A DNA stretch of 64,000 nucleotides from the NCBI GenBank assembly GCA_964479465.1, contig CAYZMG010000008.1:1-64000 (forward strand), given 5' to 3'. The DNA comes from CADCTB01 sp964479465. Lineage in GTDB: Bacteria > Actinomycetota > Acidimicrobiia > Acidimicrobiales > AC-14. Positions 33,123 through 43,007 of this stretch are shown piece by piece (the first letter of the stretch is position 1; every line of letters begins with the position of its first letter). Below the pieces are notes generated by a model that saw only the letters and a list, made by a program, of their open reading frames with translations, was not told where the DNA came from and searched no databases. The position numbers and the translations under genes were made by a program.

Positions 33123-33814
33123 TTCTTGAGCAGCCGGCCAACGAGGATGGCGCCCTCGTAGAAGAGGTACATCGGCACGACCATCATGAACAGCGAGTAC
33201 GGGTCCTGGCTGGGGGTGATCACCGCGGCCACGGCCACGATGACGACGATCGCCGGCCGGCGCCAGCTGCGCAGCCTGCGGCTGGTGATGACCCCGGCCA
33301 GCTGGAGGAAGACAAGGAGGACGGGGAACTCGAAGGCGATCCCGAAGGCGATGATCATCAGGATCATGAAGCTCAGGAACTTCGACGCGCTGAACAGCGG
33401 CGTGAGCTGGTCGCCGCCGACTCCGACCAGGAAGCGCAGGGCCGTCTCGAATGTGTAGATCGCCACCAGCGCACCGAGCATGAACAGCAGGATCGACACC
33501 ACGATGAAGGGGATGGCGTAGCGCTTCTCCTTCTTGTGGAGGCCGGGCGTGATGAACCGCCACAGCTGCCAGAGCACGACCGGTGAGGCGAGGAAGGCGC
33601 CGGTCCACGCCGCCACCTTGATCCGGGTGGCAAACGCCTCGAGGGGGTCGAAGAAGACGAACTCGGTGTTGTTCGTGGCCTCGGTGTAGGGCTGGATCAG
33701 AAGGCTCAGGATCCGGTCGAAGACGATGAAGCCGACGATTGCGCCGACGACTAGGGCCACGACGGAGATGATGAGGCGCCGGCGGAGCTCCGACAGGTGC
33801 TCGACCAGCGGCAT
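33119..33814 (-). CDS. tatC: Sec-independent translocase subunit TatC
   Basis: 231 residues, six transmembrane helices. Family signatures are 'MPLVEHLSELRRRLIISV' at the N-terminus, 'FVFFDPLEAFATRIKVAAWTG', 'LWRFITPGLHKKEKRYA' and 'AIVVIVAVAAVITPSQDPYSLFMMVVPMYLFYE'. TatC binds twin-arginine signal peptides; one client is encoded in this window (Cys-rich MauA-like protein, 25744). ATG 33814 is the only usual start in frame; the upstream in-frame sequence consists of two copies of a dispersed repeat. The stop overlaps the helicase start. Confidence 0.95.
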   Translation of the reverse strand: MPLVEHLSELRRRLIISVVALVVGAIVGFIVFDRILSLLIQPYTEATNNTEFVFFDPLEAFATRIKVAAWTGAFLASPVVLWQLWRFITPGLHKKEKRYAIPFIVVSILLFMLGALVAIYTFETALRFLVGVGGDQLTPLFSASKFLSFMILMIIAFGIAFEFPVLLVFLQLAGVITSRRLRSWRRPAIVVIVAVAAVITPSQDPYSLFMMVVPMYLFYEGAILVGRLLKK

Positions 33815-33837
33815 CCGCTCGCCGAGATCCTCTCCGT

Positions 33838-33895
33838 CATCCCACTCAGAGGGCCGCTCGGGCCCTCCATCCCACTCAGAGGGCCGCTCGGGCCC
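33838..33895 (-). repeat. Dispersed 28-bp repeat, two tandem copies between tatA and tatC
   Basis: Two identical 28-base units (33838-33865 and 33868-33895), 30 bases apart, each with CTCAGAGGGCCGCTCGGG. On the minus strand they lie between the tatA stop and the tatC start. Each can form a stem of up to 7 bp (GAGGGCC/GGCCCTC) around a GCTCG loop. Further copies are at 30447 and 41622, all in the same orientation. Confidence 0.8.
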
Positions 33896-33928
33896 CGGGC
33901 TCTTGTCGGTGATGGCGATGATCCGGCC

Positions 33929-34303
33929 CTAGGACTGCGGTGCGTCCCCAGCGGGGGGCCCGTCGGTGGGAGTGGTGTCGGCCGGCGGCGGACCGCTGAC
34001 CAGGCCGTGGCTGCCCGTCGTGACGGTCCCGTTCCCATGCTCCGCCGGCGGAGCGGTCTCGGTCGGGATCATGGGGATAGGCGGCGGGTCATAGCCGGGC
34101 TGGGGTTGGGTGTAGGACGGGCGAGTGGGCTCAGGATCCATGGTGGCCTTGATCTCGTCCTGGAAGCCCTGCGACCACTTCCGCACCTCGGCGATGGCCT
34201 TGCCGACCTGCCGGCCGGCCTCCGGCAGCTTCTTGGGGCCCAGCACGATCAGGGCGACGACGAGGATGACCAGGATCTCCGCCGGTCCCAACGAGGTGGG
34301 CAA
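33929..34303 (-). CDS. tatA: Twin-arginine translocase TatA/TatB
   Basis: 124 residues from a TTG start (34303) preceded by GGAAGGA. Short periplasmic end, transmembrane helix ('EILVILVVALIVLGPKKLPEAGRQVG'; the F-G-P hinge appears as L-G-P), then an amphipathic helix ('KAIAEVRKWSQGFQDEIK') and a Pro/Thr-rich disordered tail. The residue after the helix start and the L-G-P hinge make it hard to separate TatA from TatB; 'EVRKWSQGFQDEIKATMDPEP' leans towards TatB. It lies just upstream of tatC, as is common in Actinobacteria. Confidence 0.88.
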   Translation of the reverse strand: MPTSLGPAEILVILVVALIVLGPKKLPEAGRQVGKAIAEVRKWSQGFQDEIKATMDPEPTRPSYTQPQPGYDPPPIPMIPTETAPPAEHGNGTVTTGSHGLVSGPPPADTTPTDGPPAGDAPQS

Positions 34304-34384
34304 TGTCTTCCTTCCCGGCGGGACCCTAACCCGCCTCCTCGCCGAAGGTGGGGCCCCTGCCCCACCCGGCGCTGTGCGGAAAGC

Positions 34385-34588
34385 CTACTGGCGGCGGTGC
34401 TCGTCCACGGTCGCGCCGAGTTTGGCCACCTCGGCCTGGACGTCGTTCAGCGCCGCCCCGGCCTCAGCCAGGTCGTTCATCGCCGTGCGCAACTCGCCGA
34501 TGGACTTCGACAGCCGCATGAACGAGCGGATCATGAAGTACCCGCCGATCAGCAGGACGGGGATGAGCAAGAGCCAGAGGGCCTCCAT
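34385..34588 (-). CDS. Small membrane protein with C-terminal coiled coil
   Basis: 67 residues. One N-terminal helix ('LWLLLIPVLLIGGYFMI') is followed by a heptad-like helix ('LSKSIGELRTAMNDLAEAGAALNDVQAEVAKLGATVDEH'). It looks like DUF948-type small coiled-coil membrane proteins. It lies directly upstream of tatA on the same strand (81-base gap), so it may belong to the tat transcript. Function unknown. Confidence 0.6.
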   Translation of the reverse strand: MEALWLLLIPVLLIGGYFMIRSFMRLSKSIGELRTAMNDLAEAGAALNDVQAEVAKLGATVDEHRRQ

Positions 34589-34632
34589 GGGTTCAATCCT
34601 ACCGCCGCCCGGTACGTAGAGCTGGTCCCCTC

Positions 34633-34647
34633 TAGAGTCGGTCGATC
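34633..34647 (+). promoter_or_regulatory. Putative -10 element for leaderless GDPD mRNA
   Basis: TAGAGT at 34633-34638 is identical to the element before glnS. By the spacing seen at glnS and serC (9-10 bases to the start) translation would begin at about 34647-34648, where the codon is GTC rather than GTG. Confidence 0.35.
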
Positions 34648-35343
34648 GTCGAGCCCCTCCGAACCCCGCCGATCGCCTTCGCTCACCGGGGCGGGCGGGC
34701 GCATGCCAACGACAACACCATCGAGGCCTTCCAGCTGGCGCTGAGGCTGGGCGCCACCGGGTTGGAGAGCGACGTTTGGCTGACCGCCGACGGGGTCGCC
34801 GTCCTCGACCATGACGGCAAGGTGAGGTCCGGCCTGCGCAGCCGGCCCATCGCCGGCCTGGACCGGAGCTCGCTGCCGGCGCACGTGCCGACCCTGGAGG
34901 ACCTCTACGCCGAGTGCGGCACCGACTTCGAGCTGTCCCTGGACATCAAGGACCGGGCGGCGGCGTCCGCGGTCGCGGCCGTTGCCCGAGCCGCCGGCGC
35001 GCCGGAGCGCCTGTGGCTGTGCCATCCCGACTGGGAGCTGCTGGCCGAATGGCGCAAGGACCTCGATGACGTCCGGCTCGTCAACAGCACCAAGATGCGC
35101 GAGATGCGCAAGGGCCCGGAGCGGCGGGCGGCCCAGCTGTCAGCCGCCGGGATCGACACCGTCAACCTGCACTACGACGAGTGGACGGGGGGTTTGACGA
35201 CGCTGTTCCACCGCTTCGGCGTGCTGGCATTCGGTTGGGACGCCCAGCACGAGCGCATGCTCACGAACCTGCTGCGGATGGGGATCGACGGGGTCTTCAG
35301 CGACCATGTCGACCGGATGGTCGACGCCCTCAGGCTGGGCTAG
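34645..35343 (+). CDS. Glycerophosphodiester phosphodiesterase family protein (start codon unclear)
   Basis: About 232 residues. 'PIAFAHRGGRAHANDNTIEAF' supplies the catalytic HRG..N-T motif; 'LESDVWLTADGVAVLDHDG' gives the metal-binding E-x-D and H; 'FELSLDIKD' and 'FGWDAQ' complete the TIM-barrel pattern. It hydrolyses glycerophosphodiesters to glycerol-3-phosphate and an alcohol. No ATG, GTG or TTG exists between the in-frame stop at 34633 and the HRG motif; the first usual start (TTG 34762) would delete the active site. Initiation at ATC 34645 or GTC 34648 is therefore likely, or a base error in the assembly. Confidence 0.72.
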   Translation: MVEPLRTPPIAFAHRGGRAHANDNTIEAFQLALRLGATGLESDVWLTADGVAVLDHDGKVRSGLRSRPIAGLDRSSLPAHVPTLEDLYAECGTDFELSLDIKDRAAASAVAAVARAAGAPERLWLCHPDWELLAEWRKDLDDVRLVNSTKMREMRKGPERRAAQLSAAGIDTVNLHYDEWTGGLTTLFHRFGVLAFGWDAQHERMLTNLLRMGIDGVFSDHVDRMVDALRLG

Positions 35344-35488
35344 ACGTCTCGGGCGCTGAGGTCACAGAGTCCAGATCGGCCACCTGCCACTCGACGACGA
35401 ACTCCGCCTCGAGGGAGGCCAGCATCTCGGGAAGCGGACCCTCCGCGGGTCGCGGTCGGAACCTGATAGCGCCGTCAGTGCCGGTCAA
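35330..35488 (-). CDS. Possible 52-residue protein
   Basis: A TTG at 35488 follows AGGAG with a 9-base gap. The peptide (TGTDGAIRFRPRPAEGPLPE..., then MLASLEAEFVVEWQVADLD) has no signal or membrane segment. It converges with the GDPD gene, overlapping its last 14 bases. Amino-acid composition is plausible for a small soluble protein, but no family is recognised and it may not be real. Confidence 0.35.
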   Translation of the reverse strand: MTGTDGAIRFRPRPAEGPLPEMLASLEAEFVVEWQVADLDSVTSAPETSSPA

Positions 35489-35566
35489 GCGAGTCACTCC
35501 TGGAATGTGGTGCGGGGAAATGCGATGGGGCTTGGAGTCTCAACCTTCCCCGCAGTATACGACGTT

Positions 35567-37369
<1,803 letters not shown>

Positions 37370-37396
37370 CGGAGTGGCCCCTCCCCGCCCCGCCGA

Positions 37397-37440
37397 TCTG
37401 GCTGCACTGACGTGCGCATACGACCGTCACTGCAGCCAGA
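37397..37440. repeat. Hairpin related to the one at 28072
   Basis: Arms 37397-37412 and 37425-37440 pair over 16 bases with one mismatch and a 12-base loop. The outer part (GGCTGCA / TGCAGCC) and the flank ACTGCAGCCAGAACG are identical to the 28072-28116 element. It lies between leuA (upstream on the minus strand ends at 37452) and the LeuRS-like gene, in the position of a leuA terminator. Confidence 0.55.
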
Positions 37441-37451
37441 ACGGGAGGGGG

Positions 37452-39005
37452 TCACGGCCCGACCTCGGTGTGGCGGGGCTCGGCGCGCGCCCGCACCCGC
37501 AGCACCTTGTTGACCGCGCTCAGGAACGCCCGGGCCGAGGCCTCGACCACGTCCGTCGACACGCCTCGCCCCGAGACCCGGATGTCGCCGGCCTCGAACT
37601 GGACGATGACGTCGCCGAGGGCATCGACGCCGCCGGTCACTGCCGAGACGTTGAACCCGGTCAGGGTCCCGTCGACGCCGGTGGCGGCCTTGATGGCCTT
37701 GCATGCGGCGTCGATCATGCCGTCGCCCTCGCCGGCGGCCTCGATCTTCTCGCCGGCGCGCAGCACGACCACGGTGGCCCGGGGCACACCGACCGTGCCC
37801 CCGCTGACCTCCAGCGACTCCAGGGAGTACAGGTTCTCGACCCGCTCGCCCATCTCCTCGGCGACGATCGCTTCCAGGTCGGCGTCGGTCAGCTCGACCT
37901 TGCGATCGGCCAGCTCCTTGAACCGGGCGAAGGCGGCGTTCAGCATGTCGCCGGAGATGTGGATACCCATCTTGGCCAGGGTGTCGGAGAAGGCGTGGCG
38001 GCCGGAGTGCTTGCCGAGCACGATCTGACTGCCGACCTGGCCGACGCTGCTGGCGTCGATGATCTCGTAGGTGCTGCGGTCGGCCAGGACGCCGTGCTGG
38101 TGGATGCCCGACTCATGCGCAAAGGCGTTGCGGCCCACGACGGCCTTGTTGTACTGGATGGGATAGCCGGTTAGACGGCTGACCAGGCGGCTGGTTCGGG
38201 CCAGCTCCTCGGTGCGCACGCCCACCTCGATGCCGGGGAACTGGTCGGGCCGGATCTTGATGGCCATGACCACCTCTTCCAGGGCGGCGTTGCCGGCCCG
38301 CTCCCCGAGCCCGTTCACGCACACCTCGACCTGCCGGGCGCCGGCCTGCACGCCGGCGAGGGAGTTGGCGGTGGCCAGGCCCAGGTCGTTGTGGCAGTGG
38401 GTGGAGGTGACGTAGTCGCCCTTCACCTCGCGGCGGATGTACTGGATCAGGGCGCCGAAGTCCCAGGGGATCCCGTAACCGACGGTGTCGGGGATGTTCA
38501 GCGTGGTGGCCCCGGAGTCGACCGCGGCCTGCAGGACCTCCAGCATGAAGTCCAGCGGGGTGCGGGTGGCGTCCTGAGGGCTGAACTCAACGTCGGCGGT
38601 GTGCTCCCGGGCCCGGGCCACGCCGCTGCGGGTGGCGGCCAGCACCTGGGTCGCGTCCATCCTCAGCATGTGCTCCATGTGCTGGGGGCTGGTGGAGATG
38701 AAGACGTGGATCCGGCCCCGGTCGGCGTCACGGAGGGCGTCCCAGCACCGGTCGACGTCGGTCACCTGCGTGCGGGACAGGCCGGCGATGACCGGGCCCC
38801 GCACGGTGCGGGCGATGGTGCGGACGGCCTCGAAGTCGCCCTCGCTGGCGACGGGGAACCCGGCCTCGATGTAGTCGACCCCCAGCCGGGCCAGCTGCTC
38901 GGCGATCTCCAGCTTCTCGGCCGCGTCGAGCGAGATGCCGGGCGACTGCTCGCCGTCGCGCAGCGTGGTGTCGAAGATGACCAGCCTGTTGGGATCCGGG
39001 TTCAT
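37452..39005 (-). CDS. leuA: 2-isopropylmalate synthase
   Basis: 517 residues, the committed step of leucine synthesis (2-oxoisovalerate + acetyl-CoA). 'IFDTTLRDGEQSPGISL' (substrate and metal Asp), 'STHCHNDLGLATANSLAG' (HxH metal ligands), 'GRNAFAHESGIHQHGVL' and the C-terminal LeuA dimer/regulatory domain ('GTLTGFNVSAVTGGVDALGDVIVQF') are all present; length matches the type 1 bacterial enzyme. The C-terminal domain normally gives leucine feedback inhibition. The 5' region carries a leader peptide and attenuator. The region upstream of 39005 has no other gene on this strand. Confidence 0.95.
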   Translation of the reverse strand: MNPDPNRLVIFDTTLRDGEQSPGISLDAAEKLEIAEQLARLGVDYIEAGFPVASEGDFEAVRTIARTVRGPVIAGLSRTQVTDVDRCWDALRDADRGRIHVFISTSPQHMEHMLRMDATQVLAATRSGVARAREHTADVEFSPQDATRTPLDFMLEVLQAAVDSGATTLNIPDTVGYGIPWDFGALIQYIRREVKGDYVTSTHCHNDLGLATANSLAGVQAGARQVEVCVNGLGERAGNAALEEVVMAIKIRPDQFPGIEVGVRTEELARTSRLVSRLTGYPIQYNKAVVGRNAFAHESGIHQHGVLADRSTYEIIDASSVGQVGSQIVLGKHSGRHAFSDTLAKMGIHISGDMLNAAFARFKELADRKVELTDADLEAIVAEEMGERVENLYSLESLEVSGGTVGVPRATVVVLRAGEKIEAAGEGDGMIDAACKAIKAATGVDGTLTGFNVSAVTGGVDALGDVIVQFEAGDIRVSGRGVSTDVVEASARAFLSAVNKVLRVRARAEPRHTEVGP

Positions 39006-39041
39006 AGCTGCCTTTCAGGGAGCAGAGTCTCTCTGGGAAAG

Positions 39042-39072
39042 AAAAAAACCTCCCGGCCCGAAGGTCGAGAGG
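39042..39072 (-). terminator. leuA attenuator terminator
   Basis: On the minus strand a stem CCTCTCG-A-CC, UUCG tetraloop and the complementary GG-C-CGGGAGG arm are followed by seven T (39042-39048). This is a complete intrinsic terminator 37 bases before the leuA start codon. Located after a leader peptide with Leu codons, it is read as the attenuator. Confidence 0.85.
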
Positions 39073-39076
39073 CGTA

Positions 39077-39100
39077 GGCGAGCACCGGAAGGCGCCCGCC
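39077..39100 (-). promoter_or_regulatory. Leader stem preceding the leuA terminator
   Basis: A 10-bp stem with two G-U pairs and a 4-base loop (arms 39077-39086 and 39091-39100). It starts one base after the leader-peptide stop codon, so a ribosome stalled on the Leu codons would cover its first arm. It can act as the pause hairpin of a classical attenuator. Confidence 0.6.
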
Positions 39101-39101
39101 G

Positions 39102-39155
39102 CTACGTAAGGAGGAGGGTGGAAAAAGTGCGCGAAGTATCGGAGGCGGGGTACAT
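39102..39155 (-). CDS. leuL: leuA leader peptide (17 residues, three consecutive Leu codons)
   Basis: ATG at 39155 opens the frame MYPASDTSRTFSTLLLT and stops at TAG 39102-39104. The three Leu codons (CTC CTC CTT) lie directly before the last Thr. The putative transcription start is only 1-3 bases upstream, so it would be translated leaderless. Position upstream of the 10-bp stem and the UUCG terminator is exactly that of a leucine attenuation peptide. Longer reading frames through the region overlap it but lack the Leu run. Confidence 0.75.
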   Translation of the reverse strand: MYPASDTSRTFSTLLLT

Positions 39156-39156
39156 C

Positions 39157-39192
39157 TCCGTCGAGAATGACAGTTACGCCACAGACCGTCAA
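39157..39192 (-). promoter_or_regulatory. Promoter for the leuA leader
   Basis: TTGACG (-35, 39187-39192) and CATTCT (-10, 39164-39169) are separated by 17 bases on the minus strand. A start about 7 bases past the -10 would fall at about 39157, next to the leader ATG. On the opposite strand a TAGGGT (39194-39199) likely serves the divergent gene at 39209. Confidence 0.55.
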
Positions 39193-39202
39193 GTAGGGTC
39201 GA

Positions 39203-39667
39203 ATGCACATGATTCGGAAGACGATGCGCCTCATGATCCGGCTCGGCCTGCTCGCCGGCCTCGGCGTGGCGCTGTTCAAGTTCGTCCAGGGCCGGAGGTC
39301 GGCCGACGACGGCCGCCCCTCCACCGATTGGGCGCCGGCGCCCGCGCCGGCCGCCAACCCCAACCTCCCCAAGTCGCCCCCTGACCCTCCGCTGATCCAG
39401 CCGGCGATGCTGGAGGAGATCATCGAGAAGAAGAAAACGGTGGTAGAGGCGCCGGCGCCGGCGCCGGCGCCCGTCGAGCCCGCCCCGGTCGCGAAGAAGG
39501 CGCCGGTGAAGAAGGCCGCGGCCAAGAAGGCGCCGGCGGCCAAGACGGCCGCGCCCGCGGTCCCGGTGAAGAAGGCGGCCCCCAAGAAGGCGCCGGCGGC
39601 CAAGACGGCGCCAGCGGTGAAGAAGGCCGCCCCGGCCAAGAAGGCGGCCAAGAAGCAGCAGCCGTAA
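39203..39667 (+). CDS. Membrane-anchored Lys/Ala/Pro-rich (histone-H1-like tail) protein
   Basis: Up to 154 residues; ATG 39209 (MIRKTMRL) is favoured because TAGGGT ends 10 bases before it. One transmembrane helix ('MIRLGLLAGLGVALFKFVQ') is followed by a Pro/Ala linker, an acidic helix ('QPAMLEEIIEKKKTVVEAPAPAPAP') and a tail made of repeats of K-K-A-(P/A)-A-K-T/K. The tail resembles the C-terminal repeats of histone H1-like proteins (Hc1, HU tails) and has about 20 Lys in the last 60 residues. It could bind nucleic acid or acidic polymers at the membrane; no family is assigned. It is divergent from the leuA leader. Confidence 0.6.
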   Translation: MHMIRKTMRLMIRLGLLAGLGVALFKFVQGRRSADDGRPSTDWAPAPAPAANPNLPKSPPDPPLIQPAMLEEIIEKKKTVVEAPAPAPAPVEPAPVAKKAPVKKAAAKKAPAAKTAAPAVPVKKAAPKKAPAAKTAPAVKKAAPAKKAAKKQQP

Positions 39668-39685
39668 CCGGAGCAGCCGGCGGCT

Positions 39686-41254
39686 TTACTCCTGGTCCAC
39701 CGTCGCCACGTGGAGGATGCCTTCCGCCGCGCTGAGCTCGGCGTGAACCTCGGCCGGCAGAGCCTGGTCGGTCGACAGCACCATGAGGGCGGCGACTCCC
39801 GACGGCGAGCGGCCGACGTCCATGTCGGAGATGTTGATCCCCGCCCGGCCGAGGGTGACGCCGACGAGGCCGATCATGCCGGGGCGATCGTCGTTGCGGA
39901 CCACCACCATGTGGCGGGCCGGCGGGATGTCGACGGTGTGGTCGTCGACCATGACGAGGCGGGCCTCGTCGCGCAGCCCGAACAGGCTTCCGGCCAGCGA
40001 GTGCCCGTCGCCGGAGAGGGTGATGAGGTTGGCGTAGTCGTGCGCCGCTGCGGTGCGCGTCTCCTGCACGTCGAGGCCCCGGGCGTCGGCCAGCTGGGGT
40101 GCGTTCACATAGGACACCGGGTCGGTTCCGCCGGCTCCCAACACGCCCTTGAGGACGGCCAGGGTGAGAATGCGGGTGTCGTAGTCGGCGAGCTGGCCCT
40201 GGTAGTCGACGGCCAGGGACTTGGGCGCGCCCTCACCCAGCGACGCCCAGATACGCCCGAGGCGCTCGGCCAGGGGCAGGAACGGCCGCACGGCTTCGGC
40301 GGCCTCGCTGGCGTCGATGTTGACCGCGTACGGTACGAAATCGCCGGCCAGGGCCAGAGAGACCTGCTCGCCGATGGTCTCGCCCGCCTTGTCCTGGGCC
40401 TCGACGGTGCTGGCACCCAGGTGCGGGGTGACCACCACGGACGGCAGCCCGAACAGGGGCGACTCGGTGGTCGGCTCCTTGGCGAAGACGTCGATGGCGG
40501 CGCCGGCGATGCGGCCGCCGGCGATGGCCGCGGCCAGCGCGGCTTCGTCGATGATGCCGCCGCGTGCCACGTTGACGATTCGAAGGCTCGGCTTGGCGTG
40601 GGACAGCAGCTTCTCGCCCACCAGGCCGACGCTCTCCGGCGACTTGAGCAGGTGGATGCTGATGAAGTCCGCCTGTCGGACGACCTCCTCGAGATCGAGC
40701 AACTCGACCCCCAGCTTGCGGGCCCGGTCCGGCGACATCCACGGGTCCCACGCCACCAGCCGCATGCCGAACGCGTAGGCCCGCTGGGCCACGAGCGTGC
40801 CGATCCGGCCCAGGCCCAGGAGGCCAAGGGTCTTGCCGTGCATCTCGACGCCGGTCCACTTCGAGCGCTGCCACTTCCCCTGCTTGAGGGCAGCGTCGGC
40901 CTGGGGCACGTTGCGAGCCGCCGACAGCAGCAGCGCCATGGTGTGCTCGGCGGCGGTGACGATGTTCGACAGCGGGGCGTTGCAGACCATCACGCCCCGG
41001 CGGGTGGCCTCGGCCACGTCGACGTTGTCGAGGCCGATGCCGGCCCGGCCGACGACGACCAGGTCGGTGCCGGCGGCGAGGACCGCGGCGGTGACCTGGG
41101 TCTCGGAGCGGATGACCAGGGCGGCAGCGCCGGGTACGACCTCGAGGAGCTGCTCGTGGCTGAGCCCCAGGCGCACGTCGACCTCGTGGCCTTCGTCACG
41201 CAGGCGCGTCAGGCCCCTCTCGGCAAGTTCTTCGGTGATCAGTACGCGGGCCAT
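39686..41254 (-). CDS. serA: D-3-phosphoglycerate dehydrogenase
   Basis: 522 residues from ATG 41254 (MARVLITEELAE). Substrate domain, NAD-binding 'GLLGLGRIGTLVAQRA', catalytic Arg ('IVNVARGGIIDEAAL'), Glu ('AIDVFAKEP') and His ('VVVTPHLGASTVEAQ'), then an intervening ASB domain and C-terminal ACT domain ('HMVVVRNDDRPGMIGLVGVTLGRAGINISDMDVGR'). This is the long, serine-sensitive type seen in Actinobacteria. It oxidises 3-phosphoglycerate in the first step of serine synthesis; serC lies 1.7 kb away. An in-frame upstream extension to 41320 adds only Gly/Arg-rich sequence and is not used. Confidence 0.95.
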   Translation of the reverse strand: MARVLITEELAERGLTRLRDEGHEVDVRLGLSHEQLLEVVPGAAALVIRSETQVTAAVLAAGTDLVVVGRAGIGLDNVDVAEATRRGVMVCNAPLSNIVTAAEHTMALLLSAARNVPQADAALKQGKWQRSKWTGVEMHGKTLGLLGLGRIGTLVAQRAYAFGMRLVAWDPWMSPDRARKLGVELLDLEEVVRQADFISIHLLKSPESVGLVGEKLLSHAKPSLRIVNVARGGIIDEAALAAAIAGGRIAGAAIDVFAKEPTTESPLFGLPSVVVTPHLGASTVEAQDKAGETIGEQVSLALAGDFVPYAVNIDASEAAEAVRPFLPLAERLGRIWASLGEGAPKSLAVDYQGQLADYDTRILTLAVLKGVLGAGGTDPVSYVNAPQLADARGLDVQETRTAAAHDYANLITLSGDGHSLAGSLFGLRDEARLVMVDDHTVDIPPARHMVVVRNDDRPGMIGLVGVTLGRAGINISDMDVGRSPSGVAALMVLSTDQALPAEVHAELSAAEGILHVATVDQE

Positions 41255-41289
41255 AGCGGCCCATGCTCGCAGGTCTCCGCGACCCGCAC

Positions 41290-41667
41290 CTACTCCGGGT
41301 CGCTGTCCCCGTCGACCCACGGCCGGTAGATGGCCTGCCCGTCGCGGGGGCTGCTGTTGAGGTGGATCTCGTAGCGCTGGGGACCCACGGGCTCGCCCGG
41401 GGCCTCCTGCTCGATGGCGATCGTGTCGCGCTTCTTCTCGGGGTCGAAAATGTCGCGCAGGCCCAGGGCGATGCCGGTGAGCAGCGCCCCGGTGGCCGTG
41501 CGGGCCTTCTTGGCCGGCGGGCGAGGAAGGGGCGCGGTGGCAGGTTTGAACCCGAAGATCTCGTCGCGCCCGTAGAACTCCTCGAGCGGCTGCCCGTCGG
41601 GGGCCGGTTCCGGTGCCTCGCCATCCCGCTCAGGGGGCCGCTCGGGCCCCTCGGGCCGCTCCTCCAT
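41290..41667 (-). CDS. Hypothetical actinobacterial protein
   Basis: 125 residues. The N-terminal ~25 residues (EERPEGPERPPERDGEAP) are encoded by a copy of the dispersed 28-bp repeat and are probably not structured. The rest contains 'FYGRDEIFGFKPATAPLPRPPAKKART', one possible amphipathic helix ('GALLTGIALGLRDIFDPEKKRD') and 'GPQRYEIHLNSSPRD'. No signal peptide or clear domain is visible; the piece 'ALGLRDIFDPEK' may be conserved in related bacteria. Located between serA and the aminotransferase on the same strand. Function unknown. Confidence 0.6.
   Translation of the reverse strand: MEERPEGPERPPERDGEAPEPAPDGQPLEEFYGRDEIFGFKPATAPLPRPPAKKARTATGALLTGIALGLRDIFDPEKKRDTIAIEQEAPGEPVGPQRYEIHLNSSPRDGQAIYRPWVDGDSDPE
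41622..41649 (-). repeat. Dispersed 28-bp repeat, copy 4 (inside a coding region)
   Basis: CTCAGGGGGCCGCTCGGG with the same flanks as the copies at 30447 and 33838. Here it encodes the start of the hypothetical 125-residue protein (GPERPPERDG), which suggests that the element has inserted into, or supplied, the 5' end of the gene. Confidence 0.7.
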
Positions 41668-41676
41668 CCCTCTAGG

Positions 41677-42888
<1,212 letters not shown>

Positions 42889-42992
42889 GGGTTCGATCGT
42901 GTCACACGGCCGGGCCCGGCCGGGACCGCCATCCACATTGCCGGCCGACACCCGAAAAGGTTCCGAGGTCGCCCCGCCTGGCAGCGCTGAGG

Positions 42993-43007
42993 GATAGTGG
43001 CTGCACG
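42993..43007 (+). promoter_or_regulatory. Putative -10 element for leaderless serC mRNA
   Basis: GATAGT at 42993-42998 ends 10 bases before the serC ATG (43008). The spacing equals that seen at 39209 and is one more than at glnS. No Shine-Dalgarno sequence is present. Confidence 0.35.

Noticed and set aside
33838..33895. Tandem repeat considered as a CRISPR array
   Set aside because: Only two units with a 2-base spacer, and other copies are dispersed singly; no cas genes are present.
39002..39208. A 68-residue minus-strand frame through the leuA leader, considered as the leader peptide
   Set aside because: It reads across the terminator and overlaps leuA; it has only scattered Leu codons. 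The 17-codon frame with three consecutive Leu codons fits attenuation much better.
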